Shown in pieces: positions 31,395-39,080 of a DNA stretch of 64,000 nucleotides. The notes beneath the pieces were generated by a model, which was not told where the DNA came from, did no database searches, and saw only the letters and a program-made list of their open reading frames with translations. The stretch comes from CAWCHZ01 sp963795555 (lineage in GTDB: Bacteria; Actinomycetota; Thermoleophilia; Solirubrobacterales; Solirubrobacteraceae): the NCBI GenBank assembly GCA_963795555.1, contig CAWCHZ010000002.1:868001-932000 (forward strand), written 5' to 3'. The stretch's first letter is position 1; every line of letters starts with the position of its first letter. The position numbers and the translations under genes were made by a program.

Positions 31395-33218
31395 CTAGTC
31401 GGCGTCCAGCTCGTGCTCGAGTCGGGCGAGCTGATCGACCAGCTCGGCGGGCAGGCGCTCGCCGAAGCGCTCCAGGTGGCGTCTGATCTGAAGCAGCTCG
31501 ACGCGCAGCTCATCTGGATCGACGGCCAGGACGGCCTCGAGCGCGCCGGGGGCGAGCTCGAGCCCGCTCAGGTCGAGATCCTCGGGAGCCGGAACCAGCC
31601 CAATCGGTGTCTCGTGCGCGGCCGCCGCGCCCTCGCAGCGGCGGAAGATCCAGGCCAGCACGCGCGAGTTCTCGCCGTAGCCGGGCCACAGGAAGTTGCC
31701 GGCGGCATCCTTGCGGAACCAGTTGACGTGGAAGATGCGCGGCAGGCGTGCCCCTGCGTGCTCGCCGATCGCCAGCCAGTGGGCGAAGTAGTCGGCCATG
31801 TTGTAGCCGCAGAACGGCAGCATCGCGAAGGGGTCGAAGCGCAGCTCACCGACCCTGCCGTCGGCTGCCGCGGTCTTCTCGGAGCTCATCGTCGCGCCGA
31901 GGAAGACACCATGGCGCCAATCCAGGGCCTCACGCACGAGCGGCACGACGGTCGCTCGCCGCCCGCCGAAGAGCACCGCGTCGATCGGCACGCCGGCCGG
32001 GTCCTCCCACTCCGGCGCGATCACCGGGCACTGCGCCGCCGCGACGGTGAAGCGGGAGTTGGGGTGAGCGGCCGGCGCGTCAGCGACCGGGGTCCAGTCG
32101 TCACCGCGCCAGTCGATCAGATGCTCGGGCACGCGCCGGGTCATGCCCTCCCACCAGACGTCGCCGTCGTCGGTGAGCGCGCAGTTGGTGAAGATCGTGT
32201 CGTGGCTGACCATCGCCATCGCGTTGGGGTTGGTCTCCTCGCCCGTCCCCGGCGCGACGCCGAAGAAGCCCGCCTCGGGATTGATCGCATAGAGGCGCCC
32301 GTCCTCACCGAACTTCATCCAGGCGATGTCATCGCCGATCGCCTCCACGCGCCAGCCCGGCAGGGTTGGGATCAGCATCGACAGGTTGGTCTTGCCGCAG
32401 GCGCTGGGGAACGCGGCGGCGATGAACTTCGCCGTCCCCTCCGGCGATGTCAGCTTGAGGATCAGCATGTGCTCGGCCAGCCAGCCCTCTTCGCGCGCCA
32501 TCGCCGAGGCGATGCGCAGCGCAAAGCACTTCTTGCCCAGCAGCGCGTTGCCGCCGTAGCCTGAGCCATAGGACCAGATCTCGCGCGACTCCGGGAAGTG
32601 CACGATGTACTTGTTGTCGGCGTTGCAGGGCCAGGGCACGTCCTCGGCCCCATCGGCCAGCGGCACGCCGACCGAGTGCAGGCAGGCCACGAAGTCGCCG
32701 TCCTCGCCGATCGCGTCGAGCGCGGCCTGCCCCATCCGCGTCATGATGCGCATCGAGACCGCAACGTAGGCGGAGTCGGTCAGCTGCACGCCGAGGTAGC
32801 TCTTGTCCGAGCCGAGCGGCCCCATCGAGAACGGCACCACGTACATCGTGCGCCCGCGCATCGCGCCGTCGAAGAGGCCCTCGAGCGTGGCGCGCATCTC
32901 AGCCGGGTCGCGCCATTGGTTGGTGGGACCGGCGTCCTGCTCGCGTGCCGAGCAGATGAACGTCCGGTCCTCGACCCGCGCGACGTCGCCGGGATCCGAG
33001 CGCGCCAGATAGGAGCCCGGGCGCTTGGTCTCGTCGAGGCGCTCGAAGGTCCCGCTCTGCACCAGCGCCTGACAGAGCTGCTCGTTCTCCTCCAGCGAGC
33101 CGTCGCACCAGTGGATTGCAGCCGGTTGGGTCAGCTGGGCGACCTGCTTGACCCAGGCCAGCAGCCGGCGATGGCGCGTTGGCGCCTTGGTGGCTTGCGT
33201 TGCGATTGGCGTGCTCAT
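31395..33218 (-). CDS. pckG: Phosphoenolpyruvate carboxykinase (GTP)
   Basis: Converts oxaloacetate and GTP to PEP, CO2 and GDP in gluconeogenesis. 607 aa, the standard size. Motifs: FPSACGKTNLSMLIPTLPGW (P-loop with the reactive Cys), IGDDIAWMKFGEDGRLYAINPE (kinase-2), IWSYGSGYGGNALLGKKCFALRIA (substrate site), HVNWFRKDAAGNFLWPGYGENSRVLAW (guanine-binding). The ATG at 33216-33218 overlaps the stop of an ArsR-type regulator (ATGA), so the pair is cotranscribed and translationally coupled. Confidence 0.97.
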   Translation of the reverse strand: MSTPIATQATKAPTRHRRLLAWVKQVAQLTQPAAIHWCDGSLEENEQLCQALVQSGTFERLDETKRPGSYLARSDPGDVARVEDRTFICSAREQDAGPTNQWRDPAEMRATLEGLFDGAMRGRTMYVVPFSMGPLGSDKSYLGVQLTDSAYVAVSMRIMTRMGQAALDAIGEDGDFVACLHSVGVPLADGAEDVPWPCNADNKYIVHFPESREIWSYGSGYGGNALLGKKCFALRIASAMAREEGWLAEHMLILKLTSPEGTAKFIAAAFPSACGKTNLSMLIPTLPGWRVEAIGDDIAWMKFGEDGRLYAINPEAGFFGVAPGTGEETNPNAMAMVSHDTIFTNCALTDDGDVWWEGMTRRVPEHLIDWRGDDWTPVADAPAAHPNSRFTVAAAQCPVIAPEWEDPAGVPIDAVLFGGRRATVVPLVREALDWRHGVFLGATMSSEKTAAADGRVGELRFDPFAMLPFCGYNMADYFAHWLAIGEHAGARLPRIFHVNWFRKDAAGNFLWPGYGENSRVLAWIFRRCEGAAAAHETPIGLVPAPEDLDLSGLELAPGALEAVLAVDPDELRVELLQIRRHLERFGERLPAELVDQLARLEHELDAD

Positions 33219-33757
33219 CTGGCTCTGACCCCCTGCGCTCGGTGTTGTGCGTTGCCGCGACCTTCCGCCGAGCGGCTGCGGGGTGCCGCTGGTGGCTCGT
33301 CTGCAAGATGGCTGCGAGGTGCCTGAGGCGCCGCCGGTGCCTCGTCTGCAAGATGATGTAGCAGCGCGTGCGAGTCGGACAGCGCCGAGCTGAGGATCTG
33401 GCGCGCGGTCAGCAGCAGGTGCGCGACGCGCGGATCCCTGATCCGGTAATAGACGCTCGTGCCGGCACGCCGGCTGTCGAGCAGCCGTTGCTGACGCAGC
33501 GCCGACAGATGCTGGGAGGTGCTGCTGGAGTCGAGCCTCAGCTGGGCCTGGAGGTCACCTACGGTGCGCTCGCCGCCGAGCAGCAGCTCGAGGATGCGGA
33601 TGCGAACCGGATGACCCAGCACGCGAAACAGCTGCGCCTTGACGGCATAGACGGGGTCGGAGCGGACGCCTTCGTCGGCGAGCCCCGAGCGGGCCCCCTC
33701 GTCGGCGGCTTCCGAGCGGACGCCTTCGTCAGCGTTGCCGCTCCCTGGCGGCGCCAT
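33215..33757 (-). CDS. ArsR-family regulator with repeat-rich tails, coupled to pckG
   Basis: 180 aa from ATG at 33755-33757, which has GGAG 8 bases upstream; longer starts (33829, 33853) exist. The winged helix is VKAQLFRVLGHPVRIRILELLLGGERTVGDLQAQL followed by SSSTSQHLSALRQQRLLDSRRAGTSVYYRIRDPRVAHLL. Before it stands a nine-residue motif repeated three times (ADEGVRSEA, ADEGARSGL, ADEGVRSDP). After it, HLADEAPAAPQAPRS is followed by HLADEPPAAPRSRS, a 45-base duplication at DNA level (33288-33310 and 33333-33355). ATGA overlap with pckG suggests control of, or in response to, gluconeogenic state. Cysteine metal sites are not seen. Confidence 0.85.
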   Translation of the reverse strand: MAPPGSGNADEGVRSEAADEGARSGLADEGVRSDPVYAVKAQLFRVLGHPVRIRILELLLGGERTVGDLQAQLRLDSSSTSQHLSALRQQRLLDSRRAGTSVYYRIRDPRVAHLLLTARQILSSALSDSHALLHHLADEAPAAPQAPRSHLADEPPAAPRSRSAEGRGNAQHRAQGVRAR

Positions 33758-33813
33758 GTGCGCGGCTCCGTGTGCGCCCGCTAGCTGCCGGCGCCCTGAG
33801 ACGCCCTTCCTTG

Positions 33814-33823
33814 ACGTATACGT
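33814..33823. promoter_or_regulatory. Palindrome upstream of arsR
   Basis: ACGTATACGT is a perfect 10-base palindrome 57 bases before the chosen arsR start, in a locally AT-rich stretch (33810-33885 includes TATAAG and TATGAT on the minus strand). It is a plausible ArsR operator or part of its promoter. Confidence 0.35.
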
Positions 33824-34045
33824 CCGCATACCCTCGAACAAGGGATCATACAAGAGAGCGCTTTCTTATAAGACGGTAAGGTTCGGTGCCCGAAGTTCCG
33901 GGCGACCTCCTCGGGCGTCAGCTCGCGCTCGCCGTGCCGGGCCGTGCGAGGATCGCCGGAGTGGGCACTTCAGCCGCAGGGCAATCCAAGTCGGCAAGAC
34001 CCCACGCCCACGCCCAACCCCGCCATGTGCGGGACCTTCCAGAGG

Positions 34046-34119
34046 GGTGAGCGATGGGACTCGAACCCACGACCGCCTGGACCACAACCAGGAGCTCTAC
34101 CAGCTGAGCTACGCCCACC
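34046..34119 (-). tRNA. tRNA-His (GTG anticodon)
   Basis: Minus strand. The acceptor stem GTGGGCG pairs with CGCTCAC (one G-U pair). D-arm TAGCTCAGCTGGTAGAGC; anticodon arm CCTGG-TTGTGGT-CCAGG with anticodon GTG; T-arm CGTGGGTTCGAGTCCCATG-like with GTTCGAG. The extra 5' G at 34119 (G-1) and discriminator C are the identity elements of tRNA-His. The CCA end is not encoded (CCT follows). Confidence 0.95.
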
Positions 34120-34423
34120 ACGGGTCCGATCGATGCTATCAGCGAGGCGGATGGAGACCAGAGGCGAGGATGCTCGGCCGCGGCTCGGCGTTGGTATCGA
34201 CGCTGCTCGACCGTCGCTTGAACGGCGCGGGCCAGCGGACGGCGCACGGAGCCAGGAGCGCGGAGTCGAGCATCCGCGTGTGCCTTGGACCAGGCCTGCC
34301 GAGGCACTACGTTCTGCCGATGGCGTCACAACCATCCGACCCGCCGCGATCGGGGCGCGAGCATCACGGCCCACCAGCCGACCCGCCGCGCCCGGGGCGC
34401 GAGCAGCACGAAGTGCTCCGCTG
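34120..34423. other. Intergenic region with imperfect 32-base direct repeat
   Basis: No gene recognised between the tRNA and the DUF3891-like gene. CGACCCGCCGCGATCGGGGC begins a 32-base segment at 34337-34368 that recurs at 34379-34410 with three mismatches (period 42), ending 13 bases before the next start codon. The tRNA promoter (minus) should lie at 34120-34170; a TAGCAT there could be its -10. Confidence 0.45.
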
Positions 34424-35257
34424 ATGCTGCTGCGCCCGCACGACGGCGGCGTGATCGCGATCGGCCAGCCGGCGCATGCCTGGCTGTCTGCGCAGATCGC
34501 CGCCGGGTGGGGCAACGAGCGCTTCGGCGCCGTCGTCCCGCAGGACGAGGTCTGCCTTGCCACGGCGCAACACGACATCGGCATGGCGGCGTGGGACGTG
34601 GCCCCGACGCTCGATCCCGCCAGCGGCTTGCCGTGGTCGTTCCTGGAGATGCCGCTCGAGATCCATCTCGATCTCTGGTTGCACGCCCCCGAGCGGCTGC
34701 TGGCGCAGAGCCGCTACGCCGCGCTGCTCGTTTCGATGCACGGCAGCGCGCTCTACGGTCGCCGCGTCCGCGACGGGTTGGATGCTGACCGCCTGCCAGC
34801 GGTCCAGGCCTATCTCACCAGCCAGGAGACGCTGCAGCGCAAGCTGATCGCCTCGCTGGGCGCCGATCCGCTCACCGCGCCGCTCGTGGACGAGACGCTG
34901 ATCGCCCGCAACCAGCGACTGATCTGGACCTGGGACTACCTCTCGCTCGCGCTGTGCCTGGATTGGGCACCCTCGGCGATCACCCGCGTGCCGACGACGA
35001 CCGCGCCGGTGCCGATCGAGATCCGGCACCCGGCCGGAGCCCGGTGGGAGGGGCACGGGCACTCGGAGTCTTCAGGCCTGGGGCATGCCGCCCTCCGCTT
35101 CGAGCTCGACCCATGGCCACTGACGCACGACGAGCTGACCGTTCGCTGCGAGGGCCGGCTGCTGACCGACACCTTCGATGACGAAGAGCTGATGCGCGCG
35201 GCGCTTGGCGACGCCGACTGGGTCACGCTGGCCTTCACGCTCTGTCGACCCGAATGA
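34424..35257 (+). CDS. DUF3891-like protein
   Basis: 277 aa from ATG 34424. The sequence resembles the DUF3891 family: AQHDIGMAAWDVAPTLDPASGLPWSFLEMP near residue 50, then ALLVSMHGSALYG, and NQRLIWTWDYLSLALCLDW. Conserved His/Asp residues (QHD, MHG, WDYLS) could form a metal or catalytic site, reminiscent of HD-type proteins, but the function is unknown. Its TGA overlaps the ATG of the acyl-CoA ligase (ATGA), so they form an operon and it may act on lipid or acyl metabolism. Confidence 0.65.
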   Translation: MLLRPHDGGVIAIGQPAHAWLSAQIAAGWGNERFGAVVPQDEVCLATAQHDIGMAAWDVAPTLDPASGLPWSFLEMPLEIHLDLWLHAPERLLAQSRYAALLVSMHGSALYGRRVRDGLDADRLPAVQAYLTSQETLQRKLIASLGADPLTAPLVDETLIARNQRLIWTWDYLSLALCLDWAPSAITRVPTTTAPVPIEIRHPAGARWEGHGHSESSGLGHAALRFELDPWPLTHDELTVRCEGRLLTDTFDDEELMRAALGDADWVTLAFTLCRPE

Positions 35258-36762
35258 GCGACAGCCTCGCCACCGTCCTCGCCGAGACCGCCGCCCGGCA
35301 CGGCGATCGCCCGGCTCTGCGCTTGGACGACGTGGCGCTGAACTACCGCGAGCTGGCACTGCGCAGCGAGCAGCTGGCGGGCGTATTCGCTCAGTGGGTC
35401 ACGCCCGGCGACCGCGTCGCACTGATGCTGCCCAACGTGCCCGCCTTCGCGATCGCCTACTACGCCATCCTGCTCGCCGGCGCGATCGTCGTGCCGATGA
35501 ACGTGCAGCTCAAGCGGCGCGAGGTCGCCTTCTGCCTTGGGGACGCCGGTGCTCGGCTGGCATTGATCTGGCACGAGCTCGTCGACGTAGCCGGTCCGGG
35601 AGCGCTCGACGCCGGCGCGGAGCCGCTCGCCGTGCCGAGCCCGGACGGCTCAGAGCTGCTCGGCACTGACAGCAGCCCGGGCTCAGCCGCGGCCGACCGC
35701 CTGCCCACGCCGCGCAGGGGTGACGACACGGCCGTGATCCTCTACACCTCGGGCACGACCGGCCAGCCGAAGGGCGCCGAGCTGACCCACCACAACCTGC
35801 GCTCCAACGCCGCGACCGGCACCCGTCTGCCGGGCATGTCCGACGCGGACGTCGTGCTCGGTGCGCTGCCGCTGTTTCACTCCTTCGGGCAGACCTGCGC
35901 GATGAACGCCGCGTTCATGGCCGGCGCCTGCCTGAGCCTGCTGCCGCGCTTCGACGCCGGCCGGGCGCTCGAGGTCATTGCGCGCGATCGCGTCAGCATC
36001 TTCCTCGGTGTGCCGACGATGTACGGGGCGATCCTCGCCCACCCGGCGCGCGAGCACACCGACTGCTCGTCGCTGCGCGTCTGCATGGCCGGCGGCGCCG
36101 CACTGCCACTGGAGCTGCTGCGCAGCTTCGAGCGCACCTTCGGCTGCGTGATCCTCGAGGGCTACGGCCTCTCGGAGGCATCGCCGGTGGCCTCTTTCAA
36201 CGACGCCGACCGCCCACGCAAGCCCGGCTCGATCGGTACGCCAATCGCGGACGTCGAGATGCGCATCGTCGACGAGGCCGATCGCGAGCTGCCCGTCGAC
36301 GAGGTCGGTGAGATCGTCATCCGCGGACCGAACGTGATGAAGGGCTACTGGCGCCAGCCGCAGGCGACGAGCGCGACGCTGCGCAATGGCTGGCTGCACA
36401 CCGGCGACCTGGCGCGCGTCGACGCCGATGGCTACTTCTTCATCGTCGACCGCAAGAAGGACCTCATCATCCGCGGCGGCTACAACGTCTATCCGCGCGA
36501 GGTCGAAGAGGTCCTCTACGAGCACCCGGCCGTCCGCGAGGCGGCCGTGCTCGCGATTCCGGATGCACGGCTGGGCGAGGAGGTGGGCGCCGCCGTGGTG
36601 CTCGAGCCCAGCCGCGCAGCAACCGCGGAGGAGCTGCGCGAGCACTGCCGGCAACGGATCGCCGCCTACAAGTATCCGCGTGTGATCTGGTTCGTCGAGG
36701 AGCTGCCCAAGGGCGCTACGGGCAAGATCCTCAAGCGAGCGATCAGCCCTCCGCCGGCTTGA
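35254..36762 (+). CDS. Fatty-acyl-CoA ligase (FadD-like)
   Basis: 502 aa ANL enzyme, intact. Motifs: VILYTSGTTGQPKGAELTHHN (A3), GALPLFHSFGQTCAMNA, EGYGLSEASPVASFN (A5), NGWLHTGDLARVDADGYFFIVDRKKDLIIRGGYNVYPREVEEVL (A7-A8), and the catalytic lysine in KGATGKILKRA. This pattern is typical of medium/long-chain acyl-CoA synthetases (FadD type). The last residues (SPPPA) and the stop lie in a 39-base tandem duplication copied from the 3' end of the convergent msrB gene, so the C-terminus was reshaped recently. Confidence 0.9.
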   Translation: MSDSLATVLAETAARHGDRPALRLDDVALNYRELALRSEQLAGVFAQWVTPGDRVALMLPNVPAFAIAYYAILLAGAIVVPMNVQLKRREVAFCLGDAGARLALIWHELVDVAGPGALDAGAEPLAVPSPDGSELLGTDSSPGSAAADRLPTPRRGDDTAVILYTSGTTGQPKGAELTHHNLRSNAATGTRLPGMSDADVVLGALPLFHSFGQTCAMNAAFMAGACLSLLPRFDAGRALEVIARDRVSIFLGVPTMYGAILAHPAREHTDCSSLRVCMAGGAALPLELLRSFERTFGCVILEGYGLSEASPVASFNDADRPRKPGSIGTPIADVEMRIVDEADRELPVDEVGEIVIRGPNVMKGYWRQPQATSATLRNGWLHTGDLARVDADGYFFIVDRKKDLIIRGGYNVYPREVEEVLYEHPAVREAAVLAIPDARLGEEVGAAVVLEPSRAATAEELREHCRQRIAAYKYPRVIWFVEELPKGATGKILKRAISPPPA

Positions 36763-36820
36763 AGTCGAGCGCCGCGGAGCCTCAGCCCTCCACCGGCTTG
36801 AAGTCGAGCGCCGCGGAGTT
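36743..36820. repeat. 39-base tandem duplication of the msrB 3' end inside fadD's stop region
   Basis: The segment at 36782-36818 encodes (minus strand) the last residues of MsrB and its stop. It recurs at 36743-36779 with a single G/A mismatch (36 of 37 bases). The outer copy supplies the final codons and TGA of the convergent acyl-CoA ligase gene. Confidence 0.9.
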
Positions 36821-37189
36821 GATGCAGTAGCGCTGCCCGGTGGGCCCGGGGCCATCTGGGAAGACGTGGCCCAGGTGCCCGCCACAGCGACGGCAGACGA
36901 CCTCGGTGCGGACCATGAAGTGGCTGCGGTCCTCCCGCAGCTCGACCGCCTCCGCGAGCATCGGCTCGGTGAAGCTCGGCCAACCAGAGCCCGAGTCGAA
37001 CTTCGCATCCGACCGAAACAGCTCCGCGCCACAGCCCGCGCAGCGGTAGCTGCCGTCCTCGTGGTTGTAGGTGTAGGCGCCCGAGAAGGGCGGCTCGGTG
37101 CCCTGCTGGCGCAGGATCTCGTACTGCTCGGGCGTCAGCGTCGCGCGCCATTCCTCGTCGGTCTTGCTCAGCTTGGTGGTCTCGGTCAT
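36782..37189 (-). CDS. msrB: Peptide methionine (R)-S-oxide reductase
   Basis: Repairs methionine-R-sulfoxide in proteins. 135 aa from ATG at 37187-37189 (GGAGCTCGCG upstream); a longer frame reads through repeats and is not credible. The two zinc-binding CxxC pairs (CAGCG, CRRCG), the SGSGWPSF motif and the catalytic RYCINSAALDF are present. A tandem repeat array lies just upstream, and the 3' end is tandemly duplicated. Confidence 0.96.
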   Translation of the reverse strand: MTETTKLSKTDEEWRATLTPEQYEILRQQGTEPPFSGAYTYNHEDGSYRCAGCGAELFRSDAKFDSGSGWPSFTEPMLAEAVELREDRSHFMVRTEVVCRRCGGHLGHVFPDGPGPTGQRYCINSAALDFKPVEG

Positions 37190-37270
37190 CGCGAGCTCCC
37201 GGTCGTGCGGCGGTCCAGGCGGTCTAACAGTGTGGCCCACCTCTTGGCCAACCACGTATAGCAGGCCAGG

Positions 37271-37356
37271 CACGGTCCGACCGCCAGGCACTCCGACCGC
37301 CAGGCACGGTCCGACCGCCAGGCACTCCGACCGCCAGGCACGGTCCGACCGCCAGG
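37271..37356. repeat. Tandem 34-base repeats upstream of msrB
   Basis: CACGGTCCGACCGCCAGG (18) and CACTCCGACCGCCAGG (16) alternate, giving two and a half copies of a 34-base unit, after which a degenerate unit (CGGCTCTACCGCGAGG) follows. The array lies 82 bases upstream of msrB and 140 bases upstream of the divergent membrane gene, so it may affect either promoter. Confidence 0.85.
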
Positions 37357-37496
37357 CGGCTCTACCGCGAGGCGAACCGGTTCCCTATTCCCTTCGAGCC
37401 ACAGTTGGGCTATCGTCGCACCTGCCACTTGGAGGGAGATTTGGGCGGGTCGCCCGGTCGGCGGCGCGCCCGAAGGGATCAGGAGGCGGCTGTCCG

Positions 37497-38147
37497 ATGA
37501 CGGTGGGTCAGCGGGTCGTGGCGATTGCGGTAGCGACGCTGGTTCTGGTTGGGCTGGTGGTCCTCTACGTGGCCTTCTTCCTGGCCGCCAAGCCACCCGC
37601 AGTCTCGGCGGCCAAGACACCCACCAGCGTCTCGCTGACGCTCCAGACGGTGGCCACCTATGGCCACGAGCCGCACCCCGACTGGGTCTCCTACCTGGCG
37701 CAACGACCGGATGGCAGCTGGTCGCACTCGACGATCTTCACCGTCCCGGCGCACTCGCTGGTGACAGTAACGATCTACCAGTACGACACGGCGACGGGGC
37801 TGCGCAACCCGTTCTTCGCCCAGGTCAGGGGGGTCATGAACGCCACGCTCGACGGCAAGCCGTTCGTGGGCATCGACCAGGGCGCGACCTCGCACACCTT
37901 CACGGTCCCCGACCTCGGCATCACCGTCCCGCTCGGCGGCATTTCCGACAACGCCAAGAACCCCTGCTCGGTCGCGCCGTGCTCGCTGTCGGAGGACCAC
38001 ACGACGATCCGCTTCAGCTTCCGCACGGGCAGCCCCAAGGTCGTTCGCTGGCAGTGCTTCGTGCCCTGCGCGGCCGGCTTCCTGTTCGGTAACGGCGGAC
38101 CGATGCAGACGGTCGGCTGGATGGGCGGCTACATCCGGATCGTATGA
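37497..38147 (+). CDS. Membrane-anchored cupredoxin-like protein of the oxidase cluster
   Basis: 216 aa from ATG 37497 (AGGAGG 10 bases upstream). One N-terminal transmembrane helix (VVAIAVATLVLVGLVVLYVAFFLAA) followed by a periplasm-side beta-rich domain: TIFTVPAHSLVTVTIYQYD, TSHTFTVPDLGITVPLGG, KVVRWQCFVPCAAGFLFGNGGPM. The order (HTFTV, then CxxxC, then Met) recalls the CuA domain of oxidase subunit II, but the His after the second Cys is Phe, so a complete CuA site is not present; one or no copper may bind. A second Cys pair (NPCSVAPCS) could form a disulfide. It precedes coxB, joined by a chain of micro-ORFs. Confidence 0.7.
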   Translation: MTVGQRVVAIAVATLVLVGLVVLYVAFFLAAKPPAVSAAKTPTSVSLTLQTVATYGHEPHPDWVSYLAQRPDGSWSHSTIFTVPAHSLVTVTIYQYDTATGLRNPFFAQVRGVMNATLDGKPFVGIDQGATSHTFTVPDLGITVPLGGISDNAKNPCSVAPCSLSEDHTTIRFSFRTGSPKVVRWQCFVPCAAGFLFGNGGPMQTVGWMGGYIRIV

Positions 38148-38201
38148 GCCCACAGCGATGATCAGGGAGCCAGTGTCATGACCGGCGGACGACGGCCATG
38201 A
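38144..38201 (+). other. Chain of three ATGA-linked micro-ORFs leading to coxB
   Basis: From the stop of the cupredoxin-like gene to the coxB start, every base is in an overlapping frame: ATGA at 38144 (MSPQR), ATGA at 38158 (MIREPVS), ATGA at 38178 (MTGGRRP), ATGA at 38198 (coxB). Each TGA shares three bases with the next ATG. Spacings are 14, 20 and 20 bases. A ribosome ending the first gene could reach coxB through four stop/start handovers without scanning. Confidence 0.55.
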
Positions 38202-39079
38202 GCAACGCGGCGGCGACCGGCGACATGGCAGGCGGCGAGCGGCGCGAGCCGCGTCACGTGCTGCGCATCGTCGTGATCTGGCTCGTGCTCTGCGCGATCG
38301 CCGTCCCACTGATCGTCCTGCTCCTCGGCCCGCAGATCCCGCCTGGCCGCGTGAGCCTGGAGGGCCACGACCAGCAGCACATCAACATCCTGCTGACCGC
38401 GCTGGCGATCCCAGTGCTGCTGGGCATCTGGGTCTACTTCGGCTACGCGATGATCGTCTTTCGCCACCGCGGCCCGCGACTGGTCGATGGGCCGCCGCTG
38501 CGCGGACACGCCGGCTTGCAGATCTCCTGGATCGTGATAACGACCGCGCTGGTGCTGCTGCTGGCGGTGCTGGGCACCATCGACCTGTTCGTGACCGACA
38601 AGGGCGCGGGCGGCGGCCAGGGGCCCAGCCCGCTCGTGCGCCCGCACAGCAGCACCCCGGCACTCGAGGTGCAGGTCATCGGCCAGCAGTGGAGCTGGAC
38701 GTTCCGCTACCCAGCTTACGGCGGCGTCGAGACCCAGCATCTCGAGCTCCCCGCCGGCCGCGTGATCGCCTTCCACGTCACCTCGCTCGACGTGGTGCAC
38801 AGCTTCTGGGCGATCGAGCTCGCCGTCAAGGCCGACGCCAACCCCGGCGTCGACAACGTCGCCTACGTTCGGCCGCTGCAGATCGGCTCCTTCCAGATCC
38901 GCTGCGCCGAGCTGTGCGGCCTCTGGCACGCGCACATGGCGGACACCGGTCGAGTCGTGAGCGCTCCCGAGTTCAGCAGGTGGATCGCCCAACAGGAGCA
39001 GGCCAACGCCTATGCCACCAAGCAGCTGCCGCCCTATGCCCACGTGTACTACCCACAGCCGCTGACCAGGGGAGGCTGA
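38198..39079 (+). CDS. coxB: Cytochrome c oxidase subunit II
   Basis: 293 aa. Three hydrophobic helices (IVVIWLVLCAIAVPLIVLLLG; INILLTALAIPVLLGIWVYFG; ISWIVITTALVLLLAVLGTI), one more than the usual two, then the CuA domain: VIGQQWSWTFRYP, DVVHSFWAIELAVKAD, and the complete CuA ligand set in CAELCGLWHAHM. It accepts electrons from cytochrome c and passes them to subunit I. No fused cytochrome c domain. Followed by coxA after one base. Confidence 0.95.
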   Translation: MSNAAATGDMAGGERREPRHVLRIVVIWLVLCAIAVPLIVLLLGPQIPPGRVSLEGHDQQHINILLTALAIPVLLGIWVYFGYAMIVFRHRGPRLVDGPPLRGHAGLQISWIVITTALVLLLAVLGTIDLFVTDKGAGGGQGPSPLVRPHSSTPALEVQVIGQQWSWTFRYPAYGGVETQHLELPAGRVIAFHVTSLDVVHSFWAIELAVKADANPGVDNVAYVRPLQIGSFQIRCAELCGLWHAHMADTGRVVSAPEFSRWIAQQEQANAYATKQLPPYAHVYYPQPLTRGG

Positions 39080-39080
39080 G

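Noticed and set aside
37271..37356. The alternating 18/16-base repeats considered as a CRISPR array.
   Set aside because: Units are contiguous with no unique spacers and there are no cas genes.
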